64,000 bases of DNA, taken from positions 22,890-86,889 of the forward strand of contig CAIVZM010000050.1 of NCBI GenBank assembly GCA_903910385.1. The letters run 5' to 3'. Shown here piece after piece: positions 33,928 to 43,428 of the stretch (positions within the stretch are counted from its first letter, which is position 1; each line of letters starts with the position of its first letter). The translations under genes and the position numbers were made by a program. The DNA comes from an uncultured Armatimonadota bacterium (GTDB lineage: Bacteria > Armatimonadota > Armatimonadia > Armatimonadales > Armatimonadaceae). The notes under the pieces were generated by a model that was given only the letters and a program-made list of their open reading frames with translations, made no database searches and had not been told where the DNA came from.

Positions 33928-33952
33928 GGCCCGGCATCATGTCGGGCCTTTT
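33928..33952 (+). terminator. Intrinsic terminator after the phosphoesterase
   Basis: GGCCCGGCAT and ATGTCGGGCC pair (one G-T), followed by TTTT. The ATG at 33939 lies inside this hairpin and is therefore unlikely to be a start codon. Confidence 0.8.
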
Positions 33953-33974
33953 CAGATTCCGGCAGACTTCATCC

Positions 33975-34706
33975 TTGAACTTTATCGCTCATCACTATAC
34001 GGCGCGGAAAACGGCGCCGGACGGCGATTGCTGGTATTTCGCCGGAAATATCATTCCCGATTTACTGGCGCATGACGGCGAGGGGCGACTGCACGAGCGC
34101 CACATCAAGGATGATCCTTCCTCCTTTGCCCGGGGTATCGGGTTGCACCTGTCCGCTGATAGACGATTTCATACCTCGCTTTCTTTTAAGACCGCTTCCT
34201 CGGAGGCTGCGGATTTGCTCCATGCGGCTCCGTTCACCCAACCGTTACATCGCGTCTTTTTTCTGGCGCATGTCTTTGTCGAGATCGCGCTTGACGGAGC
34301 GCTTCTACGACAAGAGCCAGGCATCGACGAGGATTTATATTCTCAACTGCAGGATTGCGGGGTTGCCCGTATCTGCGCCGCAACCGCAGGATTACTGGAA
34401 AAGTCTCTTCCCGCATCGGATTCCGAAGCGTTTCTTGCACATAATCCCTTGCCAGATAGCCCTTCGCCAAACAACCCCTTGCCGCGCCTGGAAAGTTCCT
34501 TGGACTGGTTTTTAAAACGCCGTTACGCTTCAGAGTACCGTACATTCGAGGGCCAGGCGGAAGCGTTATCGCGTGTCAGTCGCCGCGTTGGGTTGCCGGG
34601 ATTCCCGCTTGAGGAAGACAGGGCGGGGCTGGTTGCGGCATTCGATGCGTTTGCGCCCCGTATTATCGCAGTGTCCGATATATTGCTGGAGACTCCGATA
34701 CGGTAA
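33975..34706 (+). CDS. ACP phosphodiesterase-like (DUF479-like) hypothetical protein
   Basis: The 243-residue protein starts with MNFIAHHYTARKT (TTG start), then AGNIIPDLLAHDGEG, FARGIGLHLSADRRFHTSLSFK and RVFFLAHVFVEIALDGALL. The order H-x-H, D, then H-x-x-x-D-R-x-F-H resembles acyl carrier protein phosphodiesterase AcpH (MNFLAH...GNLLAD...GIxLHRRID). Sequence agreement is only partial, so the call is tentative; AcpH removes the 4'-phosphopantetheine arm from ACP. An ATG at 33939 in the same frame lies in the upstream terminator. Residues 170-185 are a Pro/Ser/Asn linker with a repeated NPLP motif. The tRNA operon promoter follows. Confidence 0.6.
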   Translation: MNFIAHHYTARKTAPDGDCWYFAGNIIPDLLAHDGEGRLHERHIKDDPSSFARGIGLHLSADRRFHTSLSFKTASSEAADLLHAAPFTQPLHRVFFLAHVFVEIALDGALLRQEPGIDEDLYSQLQDCGVARICAATAGLLEKSLPASDSEAFLAHNPLPDSPSPNNPLPRLESSLDWFLKRRYASEYRTFEGQAEALSRVSRRVGLPGFPLEEDRAGLVAAFDAFAPRIIAVSDILLETPIR

Positions 34707-34788
34707 TTTTGTTCGCGCCGCTGTCTGATCAGAAGGGGAAAAGTCATCCGCTATCAGGAAGCTATCGGGCAAATCGCGTTAACAGGGC

Positions 34789-34817
34789 TTGACAGAGAGC
34801 AGGGGGCATGGTATCTT
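34789..34817 (+). promoter_or_regulatory. tRNA operon promoter
   Basis: A perfect TTGACA, a 17-nt spacer and TATCTT stand 20 nt before the first tRNA. This is the best -35 element in the window. Confidence 0.85.
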
Positions 34818-34837
34818 TTATTCCGTCAGTCGCTTCC

Positions 34838-34918
34838 GGGCGAGTGGTGGAACGGCAGACACGCTGGTCTTAGGAACCAGTGCCGAAAGGCGTAGGGGTT
34901 CAAATCCCCTCTTGCCCA
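34838..34918 (+). tRNA. tRNA-Leu (anticodon TAG)
   Basis: Acceptor GGGCGAG pairs with CTTGCCC, then discriminator A. The anticodon arm CTGGT-CTTAGGA-ACCAG gives TAG, reading CUA. A long variable arm (TGCCGAAAGGCGT) and GGTTCAAATCC confirm leucine type II structure. CCA is not encoded. Confidence 0.96.
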
Positions 34919-34951
34919 TCCCGCTCTCTGGAGCGGTTCGACGCACATTTT

Positions 34952-35024
<73 letters not shown>

Positions 35025-35057
35025 TGTTAACGTAATGAGCCAACCAGTGAGCCAACA

Positions 35058-35088
35058 CAGGATACCGGGCTTCCGGTATCCTGTTTTG
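35058..35088 (+). terminator. Terminator of the tRNA operon
   Basis: ACAGGATACCGG and CCGGTATCCTGT form a perfect 12-bp stem with a GCTT loop, followed by TTT. It separates the tRNAs from tig. Confidence 0.93.
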
Positions 35089-35144
35089 CTGACTGAATAA
35101 TTGCAATTTAATCCCAACCGGAAACCCAGGAGAGATTCCCTGCC

Positions 35145-36638
35145 GTGCAGGTAACTACCGAACAGATTGACCCGTGTAAAGTCGCCGTCACCGTCACCGT
35201 AGAACCGGAGAAGGTACGCGCGGCAGAGGAGAAGGCTTTCCTTGCTATCGCCAAGAACATTCAGATTCCTGGCTTCCGCAAAGGTAAAGTTCCGCCTCAG
35301 ATGGCCCGCCCCTATGTGGATACGGATCGCGTCAAACAACGCGCCGCCGATGCTCTGCTTGGTCCCGCTTATGCGGAAGCGTTGCAGGAATCCGGCGTCG
35401 AACCTTTTGGCAATCTTCGTCCCGATGTCGAACTCATCGAGATGAATGATGATGGTCCGCTTATTTTCAAGGCCCTTGTACCGACTCGCCCTTTAGTGAC
35501 TCTGGGATTATTCAAAGGTCTGACGGTCGAGCGACGCCTGCTGCAAGTGACCGATGCCGATGTGGACGAACAGATTGACAATGTCCGTAATCGCGGCGCG
35601 GAGTACCCGGATGCGGGCGACCGCCCCGTCCAGATGGGCGATGTGCTTCTTGCCGATGTGGCGACCATTCTCGAAGGAAACGAAAGCGGGGAGGGCGGCG
35701 AATCCCGTCCCGCATTCGTCGAAGTCGGGCGCAATATCCCTGACTTCGATAACGCGATGGTCGATATGACCAAAGGCGAGACCAAGACGATCGAGGCTAC
35801 TTACCCGGACGATTTTCCCGATGAGAATTACCGGGGCAAGAAGGCGACCTTTATCGTAACGGTCAACGAGATACGCGATAAAGTCCTCCCCGAACTGAAC
35901 GACGAATTCGCTGCGAAGATTCATCCGACCGCGAAGACAGTTGAAGAACTGAAAGCCGCCATTCGGGAAAATTTACAGCAACAGGCCGTCCAGATGGCGG
36001 ACAATGATGTGGAATTCCGACTGGTGGGGCAGATTGTCGATTCTTCCCAGATAAACTTCCCGGATGTTCTGTTACGCGCCGAGATGCAGGAAGATATCAA
36101 CAATCTTCAGGAGCGTTTGAAGCGTGACAAACTGACTATCGAGCAGTTCATCGAGCAGACCGGACGCACGGCGCAACAAATCGAGCAGGAAATCGCTACC
36201 GCCGCCGACCGACGTATCCGCAACTCTCTGATCCTTTCGGAAGTGGCGCGTGCGGAAAATATCACGGTGGAAGAAGAGGATGTTGACCGCATCATCACCG
36301 AACGCGCCGCTTCCATGAATGCTACCCCGGCGGCGCTACGAGCGATGGCGGAAAAGAACAATCAACTCAACCAGCTTCGGGATCAGGCGCTGACCGGGAA
36401 GATTTTGCAGTTCATCAAGGACTCCGCTACGATTAATGAGCGTACCGTCACCCGCGCCGAGATTCAGGCGGAACAGGCCGCCGCGCAGGCTGCGGCGGGA
36501 ACGATGATCTCTGAAGAAGAGATCGAACCCACTCCGCTGGGCCTTGAGTCCGCCCGACCTAAACGTCGCGGCAAAAAGGCGGAAGCGGAACCCGTTGAGG
36601 AAACGCCCGTTGCCGAGGAGACTCCGTCGGAAGAATAA
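35145..36638 (+). CDS. tig: Trigger factor
   Basis: This 497-residue ribosome-associated chaperone binds nascent chains at the exit tunnel. The N-terminal ribosome-binding domain contains the signature IPGFRKGKVPPQMARPYV. The PPIase domain (about 160-260) has NIPDFDNAMVDMTKGETK and the C-terminal domain is helical. The last 40 residues form a Lys/Arg then Glu/Pro-rich tail (RPKRRGKKAEAEPVEE), which makes the protein longer than the usual 430-450. The GTG start at 35145 fits the family N-terminus and follows AGGAG by about 12 nt. clpP/clpX, frequent neighbours, are absent; the gene has its own terminator. Confidence 0.96.
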   Translation: MQVTTEQIDPCKVAVTVTVEPEKVRAAEEKAFLAIAKNIQIPGFRKGKVPPQMARPYVDTDRVKQRAADALLGPAYAEALQESGVEPFGNLRPDVELIEMNDDGPLIFKALVPTRPLVTLGLFKGLTVERRLLQVTDADVDEQIDNVRNRGAEYPDAGDRPVQMGDVLLADVATILEGNESGEGGESRPAFVEVGRNIPDFDNAMVDMTKGETKTIEATYPDDFPDENYRGKKATFIVTVNEIRDKVLPELNDEFAAKIHPTAKTVEELKAAIRENLQQQAVQMADNDVEFRLVGQIVDSSQINFPDVLLRAEMQEDINNLQERLKRDKLTIEQFIEQTGRTAQQIEQEIATAADRRIRNSLILSEVARAENITVEEEDVDRIITERAASMNATPAALRAMAEKNNQLNQLRDQALTGKILQFIKDSATINERTVTRAEIQAEQAAAQAAAGTMISEEEIEPTPLGLESARPKRRGKKAEAEPVEETPVAEETPSEE

Positions 36639-36676
36639 GGAAGCGAACCCGCTCCCGTCGCGAGCGAGAACGTGCG

Positions 36677-36715
36677 AGAAAACCCTTCGGTGAATGCCGC
36701 AGGGTTTTCTTTTTT
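36677..36715 (+). terminator. Terminator after tig
   Basis: AGAAAACCCT and AGGGTTTTCT form a 10-bp stem, with an inner CGG/CCG pair, followed by five further T. Confidence 0.93.
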
Positions 36716-36743
36716 ATCTTCCTGCATATTTTGTCGGTCGCCC

Positions 36744-36752
36744 TGATATACT
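36744..36752 (+). promoter_or_regulatory. Extended -10 promoter of hisG
   Basis: TGATATACT is a TGn-TATACT extended -10; no -35 is seen. The mRNA would have a leader of about 42 nt that contains the AGAGGA ribosome site. Confidence 0.55.
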
Positions 36753-36800
36753 GGCGAAGGTCAACGGCGACCGTACAAAACGCCAGAGGACTTTCGACCG

Positions 36801-37673
36801 ATGCAACTGAAACTGGGATTGCCGAAGGGCAGTTTGCAGGACGCGACGTTTAAACTATTTGAGAAGGCGGGATGGGATATCCGGGTGGATTCCCGTTCGT
36901 ATCAGCCGATGATCGACGACCCGGAATTGACCGCGATCCTGATGCGCCCGCAGGAAATTCCGCGCTACTTGCAGGATGGCGTTATTGACGCCGGATTGAC
37001 CGGTAAAGACTGGATCGAGGACAACGCGGCGGATGTACATGAAGTCTGCGAACTGACCTACTCCAAAGTGACCCGCAACCCGATCCGCATCGTACTGGCG
37101 GTGGCGCAAAATTCGGAGGTGTACGCGGCCTCTGACCTGCGTGGCAAGCGGATCGCGACCGAATATGTGCGACTGACCGAGCGGTATCTGGCAAGCCACG
37201 GGGTGACCGATGCCGATGTCGAGTTTTCGTGGGGCGCGGATGAAGTAAAAGTCCCGGTGCTGGCGGATGCGATTGTGGTCAATACCGAGACCGGTTCCAG
37301 CCTGCGCGCGCATAATCTGCGGATCGTGGATACGCTTCTGACTTCGACTACCCGCTTCGTCGCCAACCATACCGCCTGGGCGGAACCGGAAAAGCGCGCC
37401 AAGATCGAAAATATGGCGATGCTTTTGATAGGGGCTTTGAACGCCGGATCGTTGGTCGGTCTGAAAATGAATGTTCCACGCGCTTCGCTGGACGAGGTAG
37501 TGGCGCATCTCCCGGCGCTTAAAAGACCAACCGTCTCTCCACTCTATGAAAATGCGTGGGTGGCGCTGGAAATCATCATCGAGGAGAAAGAAGCGCGGGA
37601 TCTGATCCCGCGCCTCAAACGCTCCGGGGCGGAAGGGATTGTCGAATATCCTCTGAACAAAGTCGTCTATTAA
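36801..37673 (+). CDS. hisG: ATP phosphoribosyltransferase, long form
   Basis: This 290-residue enzyme catalyses the first step of histidine synthesis, joining ATP and PRPP. The N-terminus [20 protein letters not shown] is diagnostic. [16 protein letters not shown] and [20 protein letters not shown] form the two-domain catalytic core. The C-terminal 75 residues ([20 protein letters not shown] and after) are the regulatory HisG_C domain, so this is the long hexameric form that does not need HisZ and is feedback-inhibited by histidine. No other his gene is in the window; it stands alone between two terminators. Confidence 0.97.
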   Translation: MQLKLGLPKGSLQDATFKLFEKAGWDIRVDSRSYQPMIDDPELTAILMRPQEIPRYLQDGVIDAGLTGKDWIEDNAADVHEVCELTYSKVTRNPIRIVLAVAQNSEVYAASDLRGKRIATEYVRLTERYLASHGVTDADVEFSWGADEVKVPVLADAIVVNTETGSSLRAHNLRIVDTLLTSTTRFVANHTAWAEPEKRAKIENMAMLLIGALNAGSLVGLKMNVPRASLDEVVAHLPALKRPTVSPLYENAWVALEIIIEEKEARDLIPRLKRSGAEGIVEYPLNKVVY

Positions 37674-37711
37674 TCTTCTCGTCTCATCCTCTCGCCAGAA
37701 ACACCGGGACG

Positions 37712-37737
37712 ATCCCGGCGCAGGGTTGCGCCGGGAT
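37712..37737 (+). terminator. Hairpin after hisG
   Basis: ATCCCGGCGCA and TGCGCCGGGAT form a perfect 11-bp stem with loop GGGT. Only a short T-rich stretch follows. Confidence 0.75.
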
Positions 37738-37807
37738 TGTTCGCCGTTTCACTTTCTCGCCGCTTTACGAGCGAACAAATGTTTTTTGATCCGGCTTCGA
37801 CATCGGG

Positions 37808-37813
37808 TATACT
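37808..37813 (+). promoter_or_regulatory. -10 TATACT upstream of the 37854 gene
   Basis: TATACT lies 40 nt before the ATG at 37854, giving a leader of about 35 nt. No clear -35 at the usual spacing. Confidence 0.4.
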
Positions 37814-37853
37814 CTCTGTGAAACATTAAAACAGTTGTTTGCTTTTCACAGGG

Positions 37854-38174
37854 ATGAAGAGCGCAGACATTGAGAAGCGAGAGGTGGAACGCGAGATGGG
37901 CAAACGGGGGCCGCGACACGGCGCAACCTACCGAAAGCGGATTTTAACGCCGTGCATGGTACATATCGGCACGGAACGACAGTTGCGACAGGCGCAACGC
38001 TTTAATGAACGGCTGGATACGCTTCTTGCCGAATGGGAAGCGGCGGAAGCGTATCCGCTGAACGAACTGGAAACCAGTTTGCGTGAGCAGGCAATCGAAG
38101 TCGTCGCTTTGATGCAAAGCGCTATCTGTGATGGCATCCTGCATTATAGTGTGGGGAATGTGGAGGAAGAATGA
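37854..38174 (+). CDS. Small hypothetical protein with basic N-terminus
   Basis: This 106-residue protein is not recognised. Residues 1-40 are rich in Lys and Arg (KREVEREMGKRGPRHG then TYRKR), and residues 45-100 are likely two or three helices (RQLRQAQRFNERLDTLLAEW and LETSLREQAIEVVALMQSA) ending in an acidic tail. Charge and size suggest a nucleic-acid-associated or regulatory protein, but this is inference only. ATG 37854 was chosen over a TTG at 37839. It stands alone, about 100 nt before the carotenoid-type oxidoreductase. Confidence 0.6.
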   Translation: MKSADIEKREVEREMGKRGPRHGATYRKRILTPCMVHIGTERQLRQAQRFNERLDTLLAEWEAAEAYPLNELETSLREQAIEVVALMQSAICDGILHYSVGNVEEE

Positions 38175-38277
38175 CGCCGAACTGTTTTTCTGCGACGATC
38201 CGAACCCTCGTGGGAATCATTGACGCCGGATCGCTATTGTAAGGAGAGGAATCAGCGAACTGGCTCCGTTCAACAAC

Positions 38278-39756
38278 ATGAAAAAGTCACAGCGAATCGT
38301 GGTTATCGGGGCAGGGGTCGCCGGACTGGCGGCGGCATGTTCTCTGGCGCAAGAGGGGCGTGAAGTCGTCGTTCTGGAAAAGAACGATCAACCGGGGGGA
38401 CGGGCGCGAATCTGGCGCGACAGCGGATTCACCTTCGACATGGGGCCTTCGTGGTACTGGATGCCCGATGTGTTCGAGGAGTTTTTCGCTCGTTTTGGAA
38501 AGCGTTCCTCGGACTACTATGATCTGATCCGTCTGGATCCTTCGTATCGTGTGGTCTTTGGGGAAAACGATTTTGCTGATTTGCCCGCCGGGTATGACGC
38601 GCTCAAGGCGTTGTTCGAGAGCATCGAACCCGGCTGCGGCGCGAAGCTGGACGAGTTCCTGAAGCAGGCGGAATACAAGTATCAGGTGGGGATGGGCGAT
38701 TATGTGCGCCGTCCTTCGCTGTCGATCTGGGAGTTCGCGGATTTACGGATGTTGCGGGAATCGATGCGGATCCAGATGTTCCAGTCGATGCGCAAGCATG
38801 TCGGCGCCTACTTCAAAAGCGAAAAATTAGTCCGTATTCTGGAATTCCCGGTTCTGTTTCTGGGAGGAACGGCGCAGGAGATTCCGGCGATGTACAGCCT
38901 GATGGACTATGCCGATATTCGCGGCGGCACCTGGTATCCTCGCGGCGGCATGGTGAAAATCTCCGAGGCGATGTCGTCTCTGGCGGAATCGCTGGGCGTC
39001 CGCATTCATTATGGCGCGGAGGCGAACGCGATAGCGGTAGAGAACGGGCGCGCAGTCGCTGTGCAAACGACGGACGGCGCTCGGTATGTGGCGGATGCCA
39101 TTGTTGGGGCAGGGGATTACCATTTTATCGAGCAAAACCTGTTGTCCGCTGAGTGGCGCGATCATGATGAGGCGTACTGGCAAAAGCGGGTCATGTCGCC
39201 GTCCTCGCTGTTGTTTTATCTGGGCGTCGATAAGCGTCTGAAGAACCTTCAGCATCATAACCTTTTCTTCGATGAGGGATTGGAACTACACGCGCAGGAG
39301 ATTTACCAGACGCCCCGCTGGCCGACGAAGCCGCTATTCTATGTTTGTTGCCCCTCCCTGACCGACCCGACGGTCGCGCCGGAAGGAAAAGAGAACCTCT
39401 TTCTGCTGATGCCGGTCGCGCCGGGAATTGAGGACACGGAAGCGATTCGCGAAAAGTATTATAATGTCATAATGGATCGTCTGGAGCGTCTGACCGGGCA
39501 AGGGATACGCGAGAGCGTGGTGGTCAAGCGTTCCTATGCGCATCGGGATTTTGAGGAGGACTATCACTCCTACAAGGGAAACGCCTACGGTCTCGCTAAC
39601 ACTCTGTTGCAGACGGCTTGCTTTAAGCCGCGTCTGAAATCGCGCCGGGTGGACAACCTGTATTATGCCGGTCAGTTGACCGTTCCTGGCCCCGGCGTCC
39701 CTCCTTCCCTGATTTCCGGGCAGGTAGCCGCTAGCCTGATCCTTTCAGGTAAGTAA
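38278..39756 (+). CDS. CrtI-type carotenoid desaturase-like FAD oxidoreductase
   Basis: This 492-residue flavoprotein has an N-terminal dinucleotide motif IVVIGAGVAGLAAACSLA, then VVVLEKNDQPGGRARIW and FTFDMGPSWYWMPDVFEEFF, the pattern of phytoene desaturases and related carotenoid oxidoreductases. The C-terminal flavin motif is YYAGQLTVPGPGVPPSLISG. Members act on membrane-bound carotenoids. No phytoene synthase or other crt gene is adjacent, so the substrate (phytoene, diapophytoene or a retinol-type compound) is open. An AAGGAGAGG sits about 36 nt before the ATG, too far for direct use; an in-frame CTG at 38260 is a possible alternative start. Confidence 0.9.
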   Translation: MKKSQRIVVIGAGVAGLAAACSLAQEGREVVVLEKNDQPGGRARIWRDSGFTFDMGPSWYWMPDVFEEFFARFGKRSSDYYDLIRLDPSYRVVFGENDFADLPAGYDALKALFESIEPGCGAKLDEFLKQAEYKYQVGMGDYVRRPSLSIWEFADLRMLRESMRIQMFQSMRKHVGAYFKSEKLVRILEFPVLFLGGTAQEIPAMYSLMDYADIRGGTWYPRGGMVKISEAMSSLAESLGVRIHYGAEANAIAVENGRAVAVQTTDGARYVADAIVGAGDYHFIEQNLLSAEWRDHDEAYWQKRVMSPSSLLFYLGVDKRLKNLQHHNLFFDEGLELHAQEIYQTPRWPTKPLFYVCCPSLTDPTVAPEGKENLFLLMPVAPGIEDTEAIREKYYNVIMDRLERLTGQGIRESVVVKRSYAHRDFEEDYHSYKGNAYGLANTLLQTACFKPRLKSRRVDNLYYAGQLTVPGPGVPPSLISGQVAASLILSGK

Positions 39757-40150
39757 GTGACGATAACGCCGCTGTTCTTTCGCGTCAAAAATCCCTGAAC
39801 CTCGGACAAAAACTTTTTGGTTAGGTTTTTAAGTTATGCTTTATTGGTGAAATATGTATAGGTAATTGCTGGGGTTCGAGAATGATAACTTTTCCTGTTT
39901 TATTTAAAAAAATTGGGAACATAATTTGGGCATTGCTGTCTCTATAACTAACGCGGAATATCCTGCCTGAATCGGGCTTGTGATTTCGCTTCACAACACG
40001 GGGCGCCAGTCATCACGGGCATCGCCGGTGGAGCGTTGCAAAGGGCGGGAAGGTGTTCTTTTGAACCATCCTGAATTTTGCGATTCATTGCGTTACCCCC
40101 TGCACTAACATTTCGCAGAGGGAATTCTTTATCTATAGGGAGTGCTTACT
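39757..40150. other. 394-nt intergenic region, no gene seen
   Basis: The first half (39800-39950) is AT-rich with a TATAGG-like hexamer; the second half is GC-richer and holds a small TTGTGA/TCACAA hairpin (39978-39996). It probably carries the prepilin 3 promoter and leader. The 11-nt TTAA repeat box of prepilins 1 and 2 is absent here. Confidence 0.5.
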
Positions 40151-41017
<867 letters not shown>

Positions 41018-41019
41018 TT

Positions 41020-41199
41020 ATGAAATCAAACAACAAGCGGCACATCGCGTTCATCGTTCTTTGCGCCCTTTGCTGTGGTCCTCTGTCCGTTCTCCTTTCC
41101 GGTTGTGCGGCGGAGGAGAAGCCTTCTGCAGCGTCCGGTTACTATACCGGTCCGATGGAAGGCAAGGGCAAGAAGCCTGACGCTCCTAAAATCGATTAA
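41020..41199 (+). CDS. Small lipoprotein (prepilin partner 3)
   Basis: This 59-residue protein has basic MKSNNKRH, a hydrophobic core IAFIVLCALCCGPLSV and the lipobox LSGC. The mature 30 residues read AAEEKPSAASGYYTGPMEGK and end in a Lys/Asp-rich tail. The YYTG motif recurs in the small membrane protein encoded just downstream (41340). The start 2 nt after the prepilin 3 stop indicates one mRNA; a terminator follows. Confidence 0.82.
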   Translation: MKSNNKRHIAFIVLCALCCGPLSVLLSGCAAEEKPSAASGYYTGPMEGKGKKPDAPKID

Positions 41200-41225
41200 C
41201 TTCGGTTGATTGATCCTCAGGAGAG

Positions 41226-41254
41226 AAAAACCCGCCGTAAACTGGCGGGTTTTT
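41226..41254 (+). terminator. Intrinsic terminator after partner 3
   Basis: AAAAACCCGCC pairs with GGCGGGTTTTT around GTAAACT. The T-run is part of the stem and functions in both directions. Confidence 0.93.
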
Positions 41255-41339
41255 CTGGCGTTAAATCGTCCTTATACTGACGGGAAAAACTTGCTCCATT
41301 TACATTTCGTCCCTCTAACATAACCGGAGGTAGGTAATC

Positions 41340-41633
41340 ATGTCATCTCCTATGCCATCGACCGGGTCAAGCGCGAGACCTGGAAACAACAAAAAGACAC
41401 TTCTCTTCATTGCCGCTGGCGTCATATCCGCTATGGGCGTTCTGTCGTACATTTTTTCTCAGCAACCTGTTGATGATACTCCCAAAGAAAAAGGAGTTGT
41501 TTATTATACGGGTGTGAAGTATAATGTCCGCAATGGGAAATGGGTGGATGCCAACGGGAAGACTTCGCCACGGCCTGCCGGGGAGACTGAACCCCCGCCG
41601 CCGGATACTTCGACCCGAATGACGAAAGAATAA
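41340..41633 (+). CDS. Small single-span membrane protein with YYTG motif
   Basis: This 97-residue protein has a polar Ser/Pro-rich N-terminus, basic NNKK, then one membrane helix (about residues 20-40, TLLFIAAGVISAMGVLSYIF). The 55-residue outer part contains GVVYYTGVKYNVRNGKWVD and a Pro-rich, charged end (EPPPPDTSTRMTKE). YYTG is shared with the preceding lipoprotein, suggesting a common ancestor or a common partner. CCGGAGGTAGG is a strong ribosome site. It lies between prepilin pairs 3 and 4 and has no recognised family. Confidence 0.75.
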   Translation: MSSPMPSTGSSARPGNNKKTLLFIAAGVISAMGVLSYIFSQQPVDDTPKEKGVVYYTGVKYNVRNGKWVDANGKTSPRPAGETEPPPPDTSTRMTKE

Positions 41634-41806
41634 TTTTGGGAACAAAGAATTCTGCCGTGCGATCAAACATCTACTACTTACAGGTGAGTTGAAGAATGCC
41701 GGGGTAAATGCCCTGATTTTTCACATCCTGCCCAAACTCGCCATGATCTTGCGAATCTACGACAAGATCAGGCGAAGTGAAATTCATTCAGAAGGGGTTA
41801 ATTCTT

Positions 41807-42742
41807 ATGAATCGTGTGCAACGTGGGTTTACTCTCATCGAGTTGCTCGTGGTTATCGCCATCATCGCTATTCTCGCCGCGATCCTGTTTCCCGTCTTCG
41901 CTCAGGCCCGTGAAAAGGCTCGTCAAACCTCCTGCTTATCCAACCTTAAACAGTGGGGACTTGCCTGTCTTATGTATGTACAGGACTATGACGAGAAATT
42001 CCCGCTGGCGATGGGATCAGCTACGGGAGGTCCGGTTAACCGGCCCGCGTATAATTACAATCATGCTTTCCCCTATAATTGGCGTGCCAGCCAGCCAGAA
42101 AGCTCCTGGCGCTACAAAATTGCTCAGCAGAACTGGGCGAATACGGTGCAACCGTACATAAAGAACTCTGGTATCTATCTCTGTCCATCATCTCCAGTCA
42201 ATGACCTCAGTTCCGCCATAACGACAGAATATACTACGGCGGTAACGGCTCCGTTACCTGTAGGTTACTCCTATAATGGACTCTTTCATCAAATTTCCCT
42301 GGCGGCGGTCACTAATCCGGCCGATGCCGTTCTAATGTGGGAAGGTCGTGGTAAGACAGCGATCAAAGGTTTCTCTTTACATAATCCACTCCTTATCTGC
42401 GATGACCCCGACCCGGCGGGATGCGTCTACAAACCGCGTCCTATCAAGGATGTAAACGATCCAGCCGCTTGTACTTCGACTGGTAGCGGACCAGGCTCTT
42501 CGTCGAATATGTTTGGCCTCGGCGGTACAATATGGGTTCATGGGAAGGTACAGAACTGGACGTATTCTGATGGGCATGTCTCAGTCAAGAAAGGGTTAGC
42601 ATCCGTAACCGGTCAGAGTACCGATGCGCGGACGGATCCTTATGCGAATTATAACGCGGATGGTACGCCTACCTCAGTTTGGAACTGTGGGGGGCACGTC
42701 TTGCTGTTCAATCCTGACCGCGACGCGTCGCAACCCTTCTAG
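41807..42742 (+). CDS. DUF1559 prepilin-like protein 4
   Basis: This 311-residue protein has leader MNRVQRG, then [13 protein letters not shown], the helix and [18 protein letters not shown]. The outer domain contains several Trp and Tyr residues ([20 protein letters not shown]), and the C-terminal signature is H-x9-DGH in [14 protein letters not shown], the most divergent of the five. The leader shares TTCAGAAGGGGTTA with prepilin 5, so both have the same ribosome site and near-identical first codons, pointing to duplication. GTG 41777 is in frame but upstream of the Shine-Dalgarno site. A lipoprotein gene follows 14 nt later. Confidence 0.92.
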   Translation: MNRVQRGFTLIELLVVIAIIAILAAILFPVFAQAREKARQTSCLSNLKQWGLACLMYVQDYDEKFPLAMGSATGGPVNRPAYNYNHAFPYNWRASQPESSWRYKIAQQNWANTVQPYIKNSGIYLCPSSPVNDLSSAITTEYTTAVTAPLPVGYSYNGLFHQISLAAVTNPADAVLMWEGRGKTAIKGFSLHNPLLICDDPDPAGCVYKPRPIKDVNDPAACTSTGSGPGSSSNMFGLGGTIWVHGKVQNWTYSDGHVSVKKGLASVTGQSTDARTDPYANYNADGTPTSVWNCGGHVLLFNPDRDASQPF

Positions 42743-42756
42743 ATAGGATATTCAGA

Positions 42757-42966
42757 ATGCGGATCAATCGAGTTTGTTTAGTTGGAGTGTGTTGCTGTAT
42801 GGCGTTCTCTGCGCTGGTAGGATGCTCTAATGAATTAGATGGCAAGGTGGATGAATCGAAATTACCGCCTATGCCTAAAAATGGGGGGCCGCAAATCGCA
42901 GCTCCTGCGTCGGCAGGAGGACCTACGACGAGTGGGAATTCCAAACCTGTAGGGGCAAGTGAGTAA
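42757..42966 (+). CDS. Small lipoprotein (prepilin partner 4)
   Basis: This 69-residue protein has signal MRINRVCLVGVCCCMAFSAL and the lipobox LVGC. The mature 47 residues begin SNELDGKVDESKLPPMPKNG and continue Gly/Pro/Ala/Ser-rich, with no fold signature. It starts 14 nt after prepilin 4. A short Gly/Pro/Ala-rich frame at 43018 follows where the third member of the cassette stands elsewhere. Confidence 0.8.
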   Translation: MRINRVCLVGVCCCMAFSALVGCSNELDGKVDESKLPPMPKNGGPQIAAPASAGGPTTSGNSKPVGASE

Positions 42967-43017
42967 AGCTAACGTGACCGCCCGGCAGGAAATGCCTGAC
43001 CCAAACCCGTAAATGGC

Positions 43018-43146
43018 ATGAAACTCCCTCCTGTCGGCTCTAACGCACCTGTCATTGGCGGACGTCGTTTGCCTGCAGGACCTCAGGGCGCTCCCGGAGC
43101 GCCCGGAGCCGCTCCCGGACCTGCAGCAGGACGCGCCGCAGAATAA
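43018..43146 (+). CDS. Micro-ORF with collagen-like Gly-Ala-Pro repeat (possible remnant)
   Basis: This 42-codon frame reads MKLPPVGSNAPVIGGRR and then GPQGAPGAPGAAPGPAAG. It has no signal peptide or membrane helix and no good ribosome site. The GAPGAA segment recurs in the lipoprotein of pair 5 (GAAGAPGAAEP) and resembles LPGAAAPEAPGP in the 44614 membrane protein. Its position, between a prepilin-lipoprotein pair and a terminator, is that of the small membrane protein in the other two cassettes, so it may be a decayed copy of it. Expression is doubtful. Confidence 0.4.
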   Translation: MKLPPVGSNAPVIGGRRLPAGPQGAPGAPGAAPGPAAGRAAE

Positions 43147-43173
43147 CGACATTCTGTAAGTAGGCGGTACATA

Positions 43174-43213
43174 AAAAATAGCTCTTAGAGATTGGTCGCT
43201 AAGAGCTATTTTT
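43174..43213 (+). terminator. Intrinsic terminator after cassette 4
   Basis: AAAAATAGCTCTTAG pairs perfectly with CTAAGAGCTATTTTT around a 10-nt loop; it works in both directions. Confidence 0.93.
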
Positions 43214-43428
43214 ATTTATTTTTGCAAATAATTCACAAAATATCCGGAACGTCAATTTACAATCAGCGTCTAAACTCCATAAGGATAAAGTGAGAACTTC
43301 CCTGAGGGCAATTTACAGTTTGTGCGCGAGCATTGTTTTTCTGCATTGTTCAATGTATGCTTCTCCTTTCTCTCTTAATTGGCTCCTGTGTTTGAAGAAT
43401 CTTATCTTGTTCAGAAGGGGTTATTCTA

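Noticed and set aside
33939..33974. ATG 33939 as start of the ACP phosphodiesterase-like protein
   Set aside because: It lies inside the intrinsic terminator of the preceding gene; TTG 33975 begins exactly at the family-like MNFIAH.
38260..38277. CTG 38260 as start of the desaturase-like gene
   Set aside because: It would use the upstream AAGGAGAGG better, but CTG starts are rare and ATG 38278 gives the usual distance to the FAD motif; kept only as an alternative.
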